DNA of 7,731 bases. Origin: Paracoccaceae bacterium (lineage in GTDB: Bacteria; Pseudomonadota; Alphaproteobacteria; Rhodobacterales; Rhodobacteraceae). The stretch's first letter is position 1; the number at the start of each line of letters is the position of its first letter. The translations under genes were made by a program, and so were the position numbers. Location: assembly GCA_026709725.1 (NCBI GenBank), contig JAPOSK010000023.1, positions 1 to 7,731 of the forward strand. Direction: 5' to 3'. The notes beneath the pieces were generated by a model that worked only from the letters and a program-made list of their open reading frames with translations, searched no databases and was not told the origin of the DNA. Of this stretch, positions 1-6,767 are shown piece after piece.

Positions 1-303
1 CTTGAGTGAAAACCCCATATTGTCACCGACGGTCATATGCGGGTAGAGTGCGTAGGACTGGAAGACCATCGTCAGGCCTCTCTTCGCAGGCGGCTCACCG
101 GTGACATCACGACCATTGATCAGAATCTGGCCCCGCGAGACTTCCTCAAGTCCACCGATCATACGAAGGAGCGTTGACTTGCCGCAGCCGGACGGTCCGA
201 CAAAGACAACGAATTGACCTTCATCAATCTGCAGATCGACGCCATGGATCACTTGATGATCGCCGAACCATTTTTCGACGGCTTTCAGTTCAATCTTGCC
301 CAT
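1..303 (-). CDS. Sugar ABC transporter ATP-binding protein, MalK/UgpC family (partial, N-terminal 101 residues)
   Basis: This is the nucleotide-binding subunit that hydrolyses ATP on the cytoplasmic face to drive the two permeases encoded upstream. Only the first 101 codons are present; the gene runs off the left edge. Translation of the minus strand gives [14 protein letters not shown] and then a Walker A motif GPSGCGKST at residues 36-44, followed by the Q-loop context [13 protein letters not shown] with Gln82. These are typical of the MalK/UgpC/MsmX group. The signature LSGGQ, Walker B, H-loop and any regulatory C-terminal domain lie outside the window. The ATG (303-301) is preceded by AGGAAGGGAACA, a good ribosome binding site. 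The start lies inside the end of the hydrolase gene (19-nt overlap), so translation is probably coupled and this is the last visible gene of the operon. Family assignment is firm; sugar specificity cannot be read from it. Confidence 0.96.
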   Translation of the reverse strand, partial: MGKIELKAVEKWFGDHQVIHGVDLQIDEGQFVVFVGPSGCGKSTLLRMIGGLEEVSRGQILINGRDVTGEPPAKRGLTMVFQSYALYPHMTVGDNMGFSLK

Positions 304-1562
304 TGTTCCCTTCCTGTTCGCGATGAAGCCCAGCTCAGCCAGATGGCGGCTGTCCAGGTAAAGTTGACACCCCCGGCCGGTGTGCCGTCCTCGGGGTCGT
401 AGTATTCCGAAAATCCGCTCCGTTCGATCAATCGGGCAGTTGATCGCCGCAGGATCTCGGCAGAAGCGGTATATCCGGATTCCTCAAGACCGATGGCAAT
501 CAGCGTGTTCATCATTGGCCAGACCGGGCCGCGCCAGTAGCGTTGCCGGTCGAAGCGGCTGCTGTCGGGATCATGGCTGGGAATGATGTAGGCGACGCGT
601 TTGGTCAGGCGGTCAAAATGCTCATGCATCCGAGGGCGGTCAATCCCGCCATACCAGCAGAGGAAAGAGGCATTTGAAAGACATCCTGACCATGCGCCAC
701 TGTGGACATTGCGGCTGTCAAAGGCTTCAAGATCCGGATTCCAGAGAGAATTGGCGCCAGCCTCAAGGCATGATGCCCACTCTTCAATTTCAGCGATGTC
801 ATGACCCAGGGCCCGGCCAATGGCGACAAGATCACAATTGGCACGGAGAAGGATAAACGTCATGGTCGGATCCGCCATGCGAAATGGGCTGGCATCAATC
901 AGTGCAGTCTGGTCCCAGCCGTGTCTGCGCCCGAGTTCGACAAGCCAGATATAACGGTCATAGTCAAACTTGGTTGGCCGCATGCCGGCATCAACAACAT
1001 TCGTATCACGGCGTTCATAGCCGTTCACACTGTCTGTGCTGATCTCCCCCAGCGCATCATCCCAGTCGGGGGCATTGTCACGGCCCGCTTCCCAGGGATG
1101 AGTGATGCAGACGGCCCCGGCGTCATCAAGGCGCCAGGAGATGAACCAGCGGTGCCAGTTGACAAGTTGAGGATAGATCCGTTCCAGTGTCGGTGCGCCC
1201 CGCTCGGGATCCTGCTCCCAGATCTTGCGCACGACAGTGGTCAGAACCGGTGGCTGGCTGATCCCGGAGGAGGGGATGCGGGCGTTGCACCCCCAGATAT
1301 CCGGTCCCGGGAAATATCCATCATCCTGCTGATGGAAGAGAATGTGGGGAACCATGCCATTGTCCCACTGGCCGGACAGCAGTGTCTTGATTTCCGTCCA
1401 GGCCCTGTCAAGGTCGAACTCGGCGAATCCGATCGCGGCAAAGGCACTGTCCCAATTCCACTGATAGGGGTAGAGACGGTCCGAGGGGACCGTGTAGCCG
1501 CCCCGGTCGTTCTGGCGCAGGATTTGCCGCGCCCGGGTGTCAAGACAGGGCATTGCAGTCAC
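285..1562 (-). CDS. MGH1-like / GH63-type glycoside hydrolase, cytoplasmic
   Basis: A 425-residue (alpha/alpha)6-barrel type glycosidase resembling the mannosylglycerate/glucosylglycerate hydrolase branch of GH63. N-terminal [11 protein letters not shown] (31-41) and QWDNGMVPH (65-73) are typical of this group. [12 protein letters not shown] (157-168) matches the place of the catalytic acid, predicted Asp162. [11 protein letters not shown] (342-352) and GFSEYYDP (383-390) match the C-terminal active-site region, with predicted base Glu386. Length is close to the roughly 410-450 residues usual for these enzymes, so it looks complete. There is no signal peptide or membrane segment, so it should act on sugar already imported. 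The start is GTG at 1562, four nt after the permease stop, with AAGGG eight nt upstream; an in-frame ATG at 1553 is a poorer choice because the Shine-Dalgarno would be 17 nt away. The gene is embedded between transporter genes, so it likely cleaves the transported glycoside. Actual substrate is unproven: alpha-mannosylglycerate, glucosylglycerate or another alpha-glycoside are all possible. Confidence 0.85.
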   Translation of the reverse strand: MTAMPCLDTRARQILRQNDRGGYTVPSDRLYPYQWNWDSAFAAIGFAEFDLDRAWTEIKTLLSGQWDNGMVPHILFHQQDDGYFPGPDIWGCNARIPSSGISQPPVLTTVVRKIWEQDPERGAPTLERIYPQLVNWHRWFISWRLDDAGAVCITHPWEAGRDNAPDWDDALGEISTDSVNGYERRDTNVVDAGMRPTKFDYDRYIWLVELGRRHGWDQTALIDASPFRMADPTMTFILLRANCDLVAIGRALGHDIAEIEEWASCLEAGANSLWNPDLEAFDSRNVHSGAWSGCLSNASFLCWYGGIDRPRMHEHFDRLTKRVAYIIPSHDPDSSRFDRQRYWRGPVWPMMNTLIAIGLEESGYTASAEILRRSTARLIERSGFSEYYDPEDGTPAGGVNFTWTAAIWLSWASSRTGREQWARLN

Positions 1563-1566
1563 CGCA

Positions 1567-2802
1567 TCAGCCCTTGACCGATCCTGCCGTCAATCCCTTG
1601 GTCATGAAGCGCTCAAGTCCAAGAAAGAGGACCAGGACCGGAATGGTTGAAATGACAGCACCAGCCATCAGGTGCTGGCGGGGAACCTCTGAGGAGTTCA
1701 GGCTGGCCACGCCCCGTGTCAGGGTGAAGATCTGGGGGTTGTCAAGCAGCATGAATGCGAGCAGAAACTCGTTCCAGGCGATCATGAACACATAGAGTGA
1801 CACCGAGGCCATGGCGGGCAGGCTGAGGGGCAGGGTGATCTTCCAGATACAGGCGAGTCGGCTGAGGCCATCCATCAGCCCGGCTTCCTCAACCTCGACC
1901 GGCAGCCCACGGAAGTAGCCCTGCAGGATATAGAGTGCCACCGGAATTGTCGTGACCGGATAGATCAGGATGATTCCGATCAGCGTGTCACGCAGGGCGA
2001 CCATGGAGAAAACAATGTAGATGGGCAGGGCCAGCACGATCATCGGGACCATGTAGATCAAAAGGATTGATCGCGAAAAGGCCTTTTGGCCGCGAAAGCG
2101 CAATCGGGCGACTGCATAGGCTCCCGGCACGCTGAAGAGCAGGGTGATAATGACCGTCAGAATTGAGACAACGAATGAGATCAGGAGGTAACGGTCAAAG
2201 TTGAAGACAAGGATGAGTTCCTGATAGCTGCGAAACAGATCCCAGCCCCGGGACAGATCCAGTGAGAAATTGAGAGGATCGCGTGTCAGTTCTCCTTGCG
2301 ACTTGAAACTTGTGAGAAGCATTACGTAGAACGGAATCATCACGATCGCGGTGAAAAACACCATTCCGAAACCAGTCAGAAAACGGATGATGGCGTCTTC
2401 AAATTCATGGCGTGACATGGCATTGATCGGCGATTCGTGCAGGATGACGGCAATCGGGATCACAACAAATCCACCGGTCAGAAGGCAGGCCAGAACGGCA
2501 ACAGGCTGCGATACCTGCAATGCATCATAGACCACAGGGCCCTGACCGATATAGGTCAGAAGTGCCAGCAGAGCGGCAAGGATCAGGGCCGCTCCCTGTC
2601 GGTTGAGAAACTCGGAGAGTCTGTTGGCCGCGATGACACCAAGACCGGCGATGACGCCCGCAAGCAGTGAAAGGGACAGCGAGGGCCGGAACGCGTAACC
2701 GGTGGCAAATGAAAAGATGACAGCCACGCTTGATGCGGCGGTGAAGCACCAGAGAAAACCCAGGACCGGGCCGGTGACAGAGCCGTAAGAGAGATACTTC
2801 AT
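1567..2802 (-). CDS. Sugar ABC transporter permease, MalG/UgpE-like (COG0395 type), with an N-terminal membrane extension
   Basis: One of two inner-membrane subunits forming the translocation channel. It has 411 residues, whereas MalG-type permeases are usually about 270-300. The C-terminal 270 residues are the normal permease core: TM1 about 145-165, then TVRL-type loop and TMs near 203-226, 245-268, 273-294, 328-350 and 380-398. The cytoplasmic EAA loop is EVEEAGLMDG (303-312), which docks on the ATPase. The end GLTAGSVKG is typical of the family. Residues 1-130 are extra, with four hydrophobic stretches near 12-32, 42-60, 70-88 and 98-122, giving a predicted ten-segment protein. The ATG at 2802 overlaps the stop of the partner permease by four nt (ATGA) and has GGGAGGAAGG just upstream, so the two subunits are translationally coupled. 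The start is not in doubt because the extension is in frame behind this strong site. Confidence 0.94.
   Translation of the reverse strand: MKYLSYGSVTGPVLGFLWCFTAASSVAVIFSFATGYAFRPSLSLSLLAGVIAGLGVIAANRLSEFLNRQGAALILAALLALLTYIGQGPVVYDALQVSQPVAVLACLLTGGFVVIPIAVILHESPINAMSRHEFEDAIIRFLTGFGMVFFTAIVMIPFYVMLLTSFKSQGELTRDPLNFSLDLSRGWDLFRSYQELILVFNFDRYLLISFVVSILTVIITLLFSVPGAYAVARLRFRGQKAFSRSILLIYMVPMIVLALPIYIVFSMVALRDTLIGIILIYPVTTIPVALYILQGYFRGLPVEVEEAGLMDGLSRLACIWKITLPLSLPAMASVSLYVFMIAWNEFLLAFMLLDNPQIFTLTRGVASLNSSEVPRQHLMAGAVISTIPVLVLFLGLERFMTKGLTAGSVKG
1571..1575 (-). promoter_or_regulatory. Ribosome binding site deciding a GTG start (hydrolase gene)
   Basis: AAGGG on the minus strand stands eight nt before GTG at 1562-1560. 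It lies within the last codons of the preceding permease gene, suggesting translational coupling. Its spacing favours the GTG over the in-frame ATG nine nt later. Confidence 0.6.
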
Positions 2803-4064
2803 AGCCCTTCCTCCCGACTGATGATTCTGAAGAAAAAGAAACTGAAGAGCAGCAGAACACAGAAGATCACCACAGCGACAGCGGCACCGGCCCCGATGTT
2901 GGAAATGGCAAAGGCCTGTTTGTAGACATTGACGGTCAGTGTGAGAGTGCCGGCATTGCCTCCCGTGAGGAGGAAGATGTCATCGAACTTGTTGAAGGTC
3001 CAGATGAAGCGCAGGAGAAAGAGCACACTCAGGATTCCTGCCAGCTGTGGCAGGGACAGGTACCAGAATTTCTGGAATGGTGAGGCACCATCCATATCCG
3101 CCGCCTCGTACATATCGCTGTCAATCGATTGCATCCTGGCCAGGATAAACAGGAAGGACAGGGGGAAATACCGCCAGATCTCAAAGACGGTGACCATGAT
3201 CAGGGCCAGAGGCCGCTGACCGAAAAAGTTGATGGATTCCTGCGTCAGACCCATCTGCAGGAGCAGGGCATTGATCGATCCCGATGACGGGTCAAAAAGG
3301 TTGACCCATGTCAGCGCAACCGCGATGACGGGAGCGACATAGGGAAAAAGAAAGAGACCCCGCATGAATCCCTTGCCATGGAAGGATTTATTGAGAAGCT
3401 GTGCGGCAAACAGGCCAAAGACCAGTGCGCCGATGGTTCCGAAGACAGTGTAGAAGGTCGTGGCGTAGAGGACCTGCCAGAAGTCCCGGGCATTGAAGAC
3501 CTTGACAAAGTTATCAAGGGTGAACTCAAGATTGGTCAGGATGTTGTCACCCTGACCGGTTGAGACCGGATCACTGCCCCGGACATTCTGCCCCTCATCG
3601 AAATACGCCGCTCCAACGGTGACCGGAACAAGGATTCGCTCACTCATGCCGCCGGTGAATGTCCCGAGATCACAAAAGAGTGTGGCGTCATCAATCCGGC
3701 AGCGCGGATCAAGCTCTCCGACAGTCAGCCCATCTGGAATCAGGTCGGTAAATGTGACGCCGGTCAGTGACCGCTCCGCGTGGGAATTGCGAACCGTGTA
3801 ACGGATTGTTGCGCTGTCACCAGCGGCCTCCGGGCTGCCGCGCAATGTTTCGTTGATGAAGGCGGTCGGGGCGCGAAGGTCCTGGAGCTGGACGGGCTTG
3901 AAACTGATCCAGAAAATTGCCAGCAGTGGCAGGATCACGACAAGTGAGACGCTGAATATTGTCGGGAACAGCAATCCCCAGGCCAGTCTGGCCTCTGTTT
4001 TCTGGAGCGGCCCCAATCCTTTTGGCGGTCCGTGCGTTCCCTTTGTTGGCCCAACTGTTGTCAT
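2799..4064 (-). CDS. Sugar ABC transporter permease, MalF/UgpA-like (COG1175 type), with an inserted periplasmic domain
   Basis: The second inner-membrane channel subunit, 421 residues from the chosen start against about 290-330 in the family. TM1 is near 29-55. Residues about 58-181 form a large insert before the conserved DNFVKVF (184-190) that normally follows TM1 closely. The remaining TMs are near 200-223, 234-257, 285-307, 339-357 and 391-414, and the EAA loop is EAADMDGASPFQKFW (about 320-334), which contacts the ATPase. The insert holds TIRYTVRN (86-93), FTDLIPDGLTVG (105-116), Cys122 and Cys131, CDLGTFTGG and ILVPVTV (144-150), a pattern like a DUF11-type beta-sandwich. By topology it faces the periplasm. 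The ATG at 4064 is preceded by a very purine-rich GGGGAGGGGG, eight nt away from its core; an upstream extension to 4205 is open but reads through intergenic hairpins and lacks family similarity. The stop overlaps the next permease start. Confidence 0.94.
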   Translation of the reverse strand: MTTVGPTKGTHGPPKGLGPLQKTEARLAWGLLFPTIFSVSLVVILPLLAIFWISFKPVQLQDLRAPTAFINETLRGSPEAAGDSATIRYTVRNSHAERSLTGVTFTDLIPDGLTVGELDPRCRIDDATLFCDLGTFTGGMSERILVPVTVGAAYFDEGQNVRGSDPVSTGQGDNILTNLEFTLDNFVKVFNARDFWQVLYATTFYTVFGTIGALVFGLFAAQLLNKSFHGKGFMRGLFLFPYVAPVIAVALTWVNLFDPSSGSINALLLQMGLTQESINFFGQRPLALIMVTVFEIWRYFPLSFLFILARMQSIDSDMYEAADMDGASPFQKFWYLSLPQLAGILSVLFLLRFIWTFNKFDDIFLLTGGNAGTLTLTVNVYKQAFAISNIGAGAAVAVVIFCVLLLFSFFFFRIISREEGL

Positions 4065-4069
4065 TTCGT

Positions 4070-4079
4070 CCCCCTCCCC
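4070..4079 (-). promoter_or_regulatory. Strong ribosome binding site fixing the MalF-like permease start
   Basis: GGGGAGGGGG on the minus strand, with its GGAGG core eight nt before ATG at 4064. It sets the start 47 codons inside the longest open frame and gives translation of the permeases an entry independent of the binding-protein gene. Confidence 0.8.
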
Positions 4080-4097
4080 GATCCAAGAGTGCAGGGT

Positions 4098-4116
4098 GGC
4101 CCGCTTGTCACGGGCC
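4098..4116 (-). promoter_or_regulatory. Intergenic hairpin between binding-protein and permease genes
   Basis: A perfect inverted repeat GGCCCG-7 nt-CGGGCC in the operon mRNA, six G/C pairs. No U-tract follows, so it is not a normal intrinsic terminator. In many ABC sugar operons a hairpin at this position protects the 3' end of the abundant binding-protein message or lowers permease expression; that role is inferred from position only. Confidence 0.55.
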
Positions 4117-4135
4117 GATCCTGGATTCAATGTAT

Positions 4136-4178
4136 GCCAGCCAGATGAGCCGTGCAACCAGCTTGGGCACTGGCTGGC
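4136..4178 (-). repeat. 9-bp inverted repeat just after the binding-protein stop
   Basis: Arms GCCAGCCAG (4136-4144) and CTGGCTGGC (4170-4178) are perfectly complementary, separated by 25 nt. It begins about 10 nt after the stop of the binding-protein gene and precedes the GGCCCG hairpin. Together they could form two stacked stem-loops in the 124-nt gap. No U-tract follows. Confidence 0.5.
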
Positions 4179-4188
4179 TGTGCCGTTG

Positions 4189-5550
4189 CTACTGAACGTC
4201 GGCAAGTTCGCTGTTCAGCGCTTCGACTGTTGCAGCGGCATCGCGGACATCATCAATGTACTCCCGAACCAGTCGATTGATGATCTGGCTGTTGATCATC
4301 TTTGATGCAAGCGAGAGCTGGCCTTCGGCGACGCCCCAGCGCTGTGCAACATCAAGCCCACCGACAATCTCGTTGATCATCTCCTCGCCATAGAGTTCAC
4401 CAAGCGGTGCTCTCCGGTCAACACCCACATCAAGCATCGACCAGGCTTCGACAAACTCCGTGGGGCTGTCCGCCGTTCCGCGTCGTACCGGGAACTTGCC
4501 CTCCGGTGCAATCGCCAGCGTATTTGTATAGCCTTCATCCATTGCGAATTTTACAAATTCAGCGGCTGCTTCGGTTTCCGCATCAACGGTGATGCCGAAG
4601 AAGCGGACATCGCCCCATGCAGCCCCACCCGGATTTGACGGACCGGAGAAGTTGGTGACGATTCCGGTCCGTGATGCCAGCTCAGGCGAGGTGGGATCGT
4701 CGGTGATCGTCGGCGGTGCCGAGTCACGCAGACCGGCCAGTTCATCAAGAATGAACGGTGACCAGATAATCATGGCTGCCTTGCCGGCAAAGTAGAGTTC
4801 GCGAGACTGTTGCCAGTAGAGTTCTCCGGGCGGCGATGCCTTGGCGATCGCCTTGTAGAAGTCGAGAACCTCCGTGGTGGTCGCAACATCAAGCGGTGCA
4901 AATCCGCCCTGATCAACGGGTGAAACACCATTGGCCAGGAACACATGCTCCAGGACCTGGCTCATGAAGTTCTCATCAACCTTGGTTGCGGCAACAAATC
5001 CATACATGTCGGGCGGATTGTGCAATTTCTCGATTGCGGCCAGCACATTGGCATAGCTGGTTGGTGCCTCGAGGCCCATCCCGTCAAAAAGATCCTGGCG
5101 ATAGACGACCATCTGTGTCCAGCCATCAACCGGGACTGCGGCAACGCCGCCATCGAATGCAGCCATCGCAAGCGGGCCGGGGGCAAATGTGTTCTCCCCA
5201 AGATCGTTCACGATGTCGGTCGATGTATCGGTATCAAGAATGCCTGCTTCCGCCCAGGGCAGAGCATACTGCAGCGTGTGATAGATGACATCCGGCAGGT
5301 CGTTGGCCGCGAAAGCTGCCGTCGCCCGGGTGCCAAGGTCGCTCTCGGTGATCGGAATCACCTCAACAGTGATGCCGGTTTTCGCATTGAAGTCGGCTGC
5401 CATTGCTTCCTGGCGTGCCAGCCGTTCCGGCTGCTCTTCCGTGGTCCAGAACTGGATTGTCTGTGCACCGGCGGGAACTGCAACTGCCGCCACAATCATG
5501 GCGGCAACAGCACCAACAGTGCTTGTCAATAGACGTGTTCTCATCATCAT
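4189..5550 (-). CDS. Periplasmic sugar-binding protein of the ABC transporter (SBP family 1)
   Basis: The extracytoplasmic receptor that captures the sugar and delivers it to the permeases. It has 453 residues from the first of three consecutive ATGs. A Sec signal peptide is clear: MMMRTR, a hydrophobic core to about residue 25, and predicted cleavage AGA|QT after residue 29. There is no lipobox cysteine, so the protein should be free in the periplasm. Family features include IQFWTTEEQPERL, FNAKTGITVEVIP, AVPVDGWTQMVVYRQDLF, YFAGKAAMIIWSPF and AAWGDVRFFGI, all usual for maltose/multiple-sugar binding proteins of 400-450 residues. AAAGGAG lies 4, 7 or 10 nt before the three ATGs; 5547 has the best spacing, so the true start may be one or two codons later. 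A longer frame from 5604 overlaps the repressor gene and would bury the signal peptide. The stop is TAG. Ligand identity cannot be deduced. Confidence 0.95.
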   Translation of the reverse strand: MMMRTRLLTSTVGAVAAMIVAAVAVPAGAQTIQFWTTEEQPERLARQEAMAADFNAKTGITVEVIPITESDLGTRATAAFAANDLPDVIYHTLQYALPWAEAGILDTDTSTDIVNDLGENTFAPGPLAMAAFDGGVAAVPVDGWTQMVVYRQDLFDGMGLEAPTSYANVLAAIEKLHNPPDMYGFVAATKVDENFMSQVLEHVFLANGVSPVDQGGFAPLDVATTTEVLDFYKAIAKASPPGELYWQQSRELYFAGKAAMIIWSPFILDELAGLRDSAPPTITDDPTSPELASRTGIVTNFSGPSNPGGAAWGDVRFFGITVDAETEAAAEFVKFAMDEGYTNTLAIAPEGKFPVRRGTADSPTEFVEAWSMLDVGVDRRAPLGELYGEEMINEIVGGLDVAQRWGVAEGQLSLASKMINSQIINRLVREYIDDVRDAAATVEALNSELADVQ

Positions 5551-5551
5551 T

Positions 5552-6676
5552 TTACTCCTTTGCTGATGAGTGATTCCCCGCCATGCCATCCATATGGCCG
5601 GCAAGGTGTTCGCTGGTCATTGTCTGCTGCCCATCGGACTGACGGACAACGAGTGTCGCGCGTTCAAGAATTCTGAGTTCCTCAGCCGGGACTCCATTGA
5701 TGTGTGACATCAGAATGGTCGCAAGCTGCTCCCCGGCTCTTTGCCTGTCGACTGAAAATGTTGTCAGGGGCGGATTTGTATAGGCCGCTTCAGGCATTCC
5801 ATCGTAGGAGATCACCGAGATATCAGACCCGATCCTGAGCCCGTAGCGTGCAGCCGTTCGATAAATGCCGAAGGCGGCCCGGTCGATAGCGAAGAGAAAT
5901 GCAGTCGGCGGATTTTCATGAACAAGGAGAGCATCGCTGGCGATTTCACCATGCCTGCTGGTGATTGCGTTGGTGCGGACGAGCGTTTCATCAAACGCCA
6001 GTCCTGCCTTTTCGAGGCCGGACAGGTACCCCGCATAGCGGAGTTTGCTGTAGTGGTAATGTGAGCCGCCATTGATGAAGGCAATCCGGCTGTGCCCGAA
6101 ATCATGCAGGCGCAGGACGGCGTCCTCCATCGCCCTTTCGCCCTCGATATCGTACCATGCACATCCCGCGGGATCGGGGTTGCGGCCAAAGAGAACAAAG
6201 GGAATGTTTTCCTGACGCAAAAAGTCGACACGCAGGTCTTCATCGCAGGTTCGCGGCAAAATGAATCCATCAACCTTGTGCTCTGTGATCAACCGTTTAA
6301 GGGTTGTGAGTGCAGCGGCTTCAGTTTCTGTTGTCGTGACTGTGAGAGTCCAGCCCTTGGCAGCTGTGGCCCTGGTGACGCCGGCGAGGAATCCCGCCAG
6401 AAACGGGCGGTGCGAGTCCTGCCGGTTCACCACCAGAACAAGACCGAGAGACTTGGCAAACCCTGTCCGGATTGCCTGGGCATGGCAGAGTGGGACATAG
6501 CCCATCTCATCGGCCTTTCTGCGGACACGACGCTTGGTTCGCTCAGAAATGTCGCTGTACCCGTTCAGGGCCCTGGACACTGTGCCCTTGGCCAGATTCA
6601 GCGAGAGGGCGACATCACTGATTGTCGTGCGCTGCCGCCGCCGACTCCCAGCATGCCCCACGAATTCAGCAGGCAA
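5552..6676 (-). CDS. LacI-family transcriptional repressor of the sugar operon
   Basis: A 374-residue LacI/GalR regulator, expected to bind DNA as a dimer and release it on binding sugar. The N-terminal helix-turn-helix is TTISDVALSLNLAKGTVSRA (17-36), followed by LNGYSDISERTKRRV and GYVP (59-62). The hinge region reads AQAIRTG (66-72), with Ile where the minor-groove-intercalating Leu is usual. The core is a periplasmic-binding-protein-like fold: SLGLVLVVN (76-84), VDGFIL (135-140), FVLFGR (160-165), HDFGHSRIAFINGG (191-204), ISVISYDG (286-293) and PPLTTFSVDR (302-311). A tail of about 25 residues after TLVVRQS is longer than usual. The start is TTG at 6676, with GGGGAGG five nt upstream; no in-frame ATG lies between it and the HTH. 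It is the first gene of the operon, one nt from the binding-protein gene, and an operator-like palindrome lies 52-65 nt upstream, so autoregulation is likely. Confidence 0.95.
   Translation of the reverse strand: MPAEFVGHAGSRRRQRTTISDVALSLNLAKGTVSRALNGYSDISERTKRRVRRKADEMGYVPLCHAQAIRTGFAKSLGLVLVVNRQDSHRPFLAGFLAGVTRATAAKGWTLTVTTTETEAAALTTLKRLITEHKVDGFILPRTCDEDLRVDFLRQENIPFVLFGRNPDPAGCAWYDIEGERAMEDAVLRLHDFGHSRIAFINGGSHYHYSKLRYAGYLSGLEKAGLAFDETLVRTNAITSRHGEIASDALLVHENPPTAFLFAIDRAAFGIYRTAARYGLRIGSDISVISYDGMPEAAYTNPPLTTFSVDRQRAGEQLATILMSHINGVPAEELRILERATLVVRQSDGQQTMTSEHLAGHMDGMAGNHSSAKE
5555..5561 (-). promoter_or_regulatory. Ribosome binding site inside the repressor's last codons
   Basis: AAAGGAG forms the final sense codons of the repressor gene (Lys-Glu then TAA) and serves the triple-ATG start of the binding-protein gene one nt after that stop. 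Terminating ribosomes would occupy it, so the two genes are probably translationally coupled. Confidence 0.75.
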
Positions 6677-6681
6677 GTTGT

Positions 6682-6688
6682 CCTCCCC
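6682..6688 (-). promoter_or_regulatory. Ribosome binding site for a TTG start (repressor gene)
   Basis: GGGGAGG on the minus strand, five nt before TTG at 6676-6674. The strong match and the absence of a usable in-frame ATG before the HTH support the rare start codon, which may help keep repressor levels low relative to the binding protein. Confidence 0.75.
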
Positions 6689-6716
6689 AAGCCCGGAAAT
6701 TCACATACAAGCAATA

Positions 6717-6745
6717 CATATAGTCAACGAAACCGGTTTCGGCAA
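6717..6745 (-). promoter_or_regulatory. Predicted sigma-70 promoter of the repressor-transporter operon
   Basis: On the minus strand, TTGCCG (6745-6740, four of six matches to the -35 consensus) and TATATG (6722-6717, four of six to the -10) are separated by exactly 17 nt. Transcription would start near 6710, leaving a short leader of about 34 nt before the TTG start of the repressor. The spacer contains the 14-bp palindrome. An alternative -35, TTGACT at 6728-6723, has no good -10 at 16-18 nt. Predicted only from sequence. Confidence 0.55.
6728..6741. promoter_or_regulatory. Operator-like palindrome, likely LacI-family repressor site
   Basis: CGAAACCGGTTTCG is a perfect 14-bp palindrome with a central CG step, the form expected for LacI/GalR-type operators. 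It lies between the predicted -35 and -10 boxes, where binding would block RNA polymerase. The neighbouring repressor gene makes it the obvious candidate regulator. I see no second perfect copy elsewhere in the intergenic region, so direct control of the divergent melA is not shown. Confidence 0.75.
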
Positions 6746-6757
6746 CAACATGATCAA

Positions 6758-6767
6758 TTTTTTTTTT
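6758..6767 (-). promoter_or_regulatory. A-tract upstream of the operon promoter (possible UP element)
   Basis: A run of ten A residues on the minus strand, ending 12 nt upstream of the predicted -35 box, about positions -48 to -57. This is where the alpha subunit of RNA polymerase contacts A/T-rich UP elements. It may alternatively just bend DNA or be a variable-length homopolymer. Confidence 0.35.

Noticed and set aside
801..1577. 258-codon plus-strand open frame opposite the hydrolase gene.
   Set aside because: It lies antisense to a gene with clear family motifs, shows no recognisable domain, and is a typical by-product of codon bias in GC-rich DNA.
4065..4205. Longer N-terminus for the MalF-like permease, adding 47 residues from 4205.
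   Set aside because: It overlaps the end of the binding-protein gene, reads through the intergenic inverted repeats, lacks a good ribosome site, and the internal ATG at 4064 has a very strong one and begins a normal permease N-terminus.
4945..5532. 195-codon plus-strand frame opposite the binding-protein gene.
   Set aside because: Antisense shadow; the minus strand has signal peptide and binding-protein motifs across the same bases.
5551..5604. Longer N-terminus for the binding protein from 5604.
   Set aside because: It would overlap the repressor gene by more than 50 nt and put 18 extra residues before an otherwise perfect signal peptide; AAAGGAG points to the ATG cluster at 5550-5542.
6728..6767. 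Palindrome plus T10 tract as an intrinsic terminator on the plus strand.
   Set aside because: The possible stem is only about five pairs and is separated from the T-tract by 16 nt, and no gene ends upstream on that strand; operator plus A-tract fits better.
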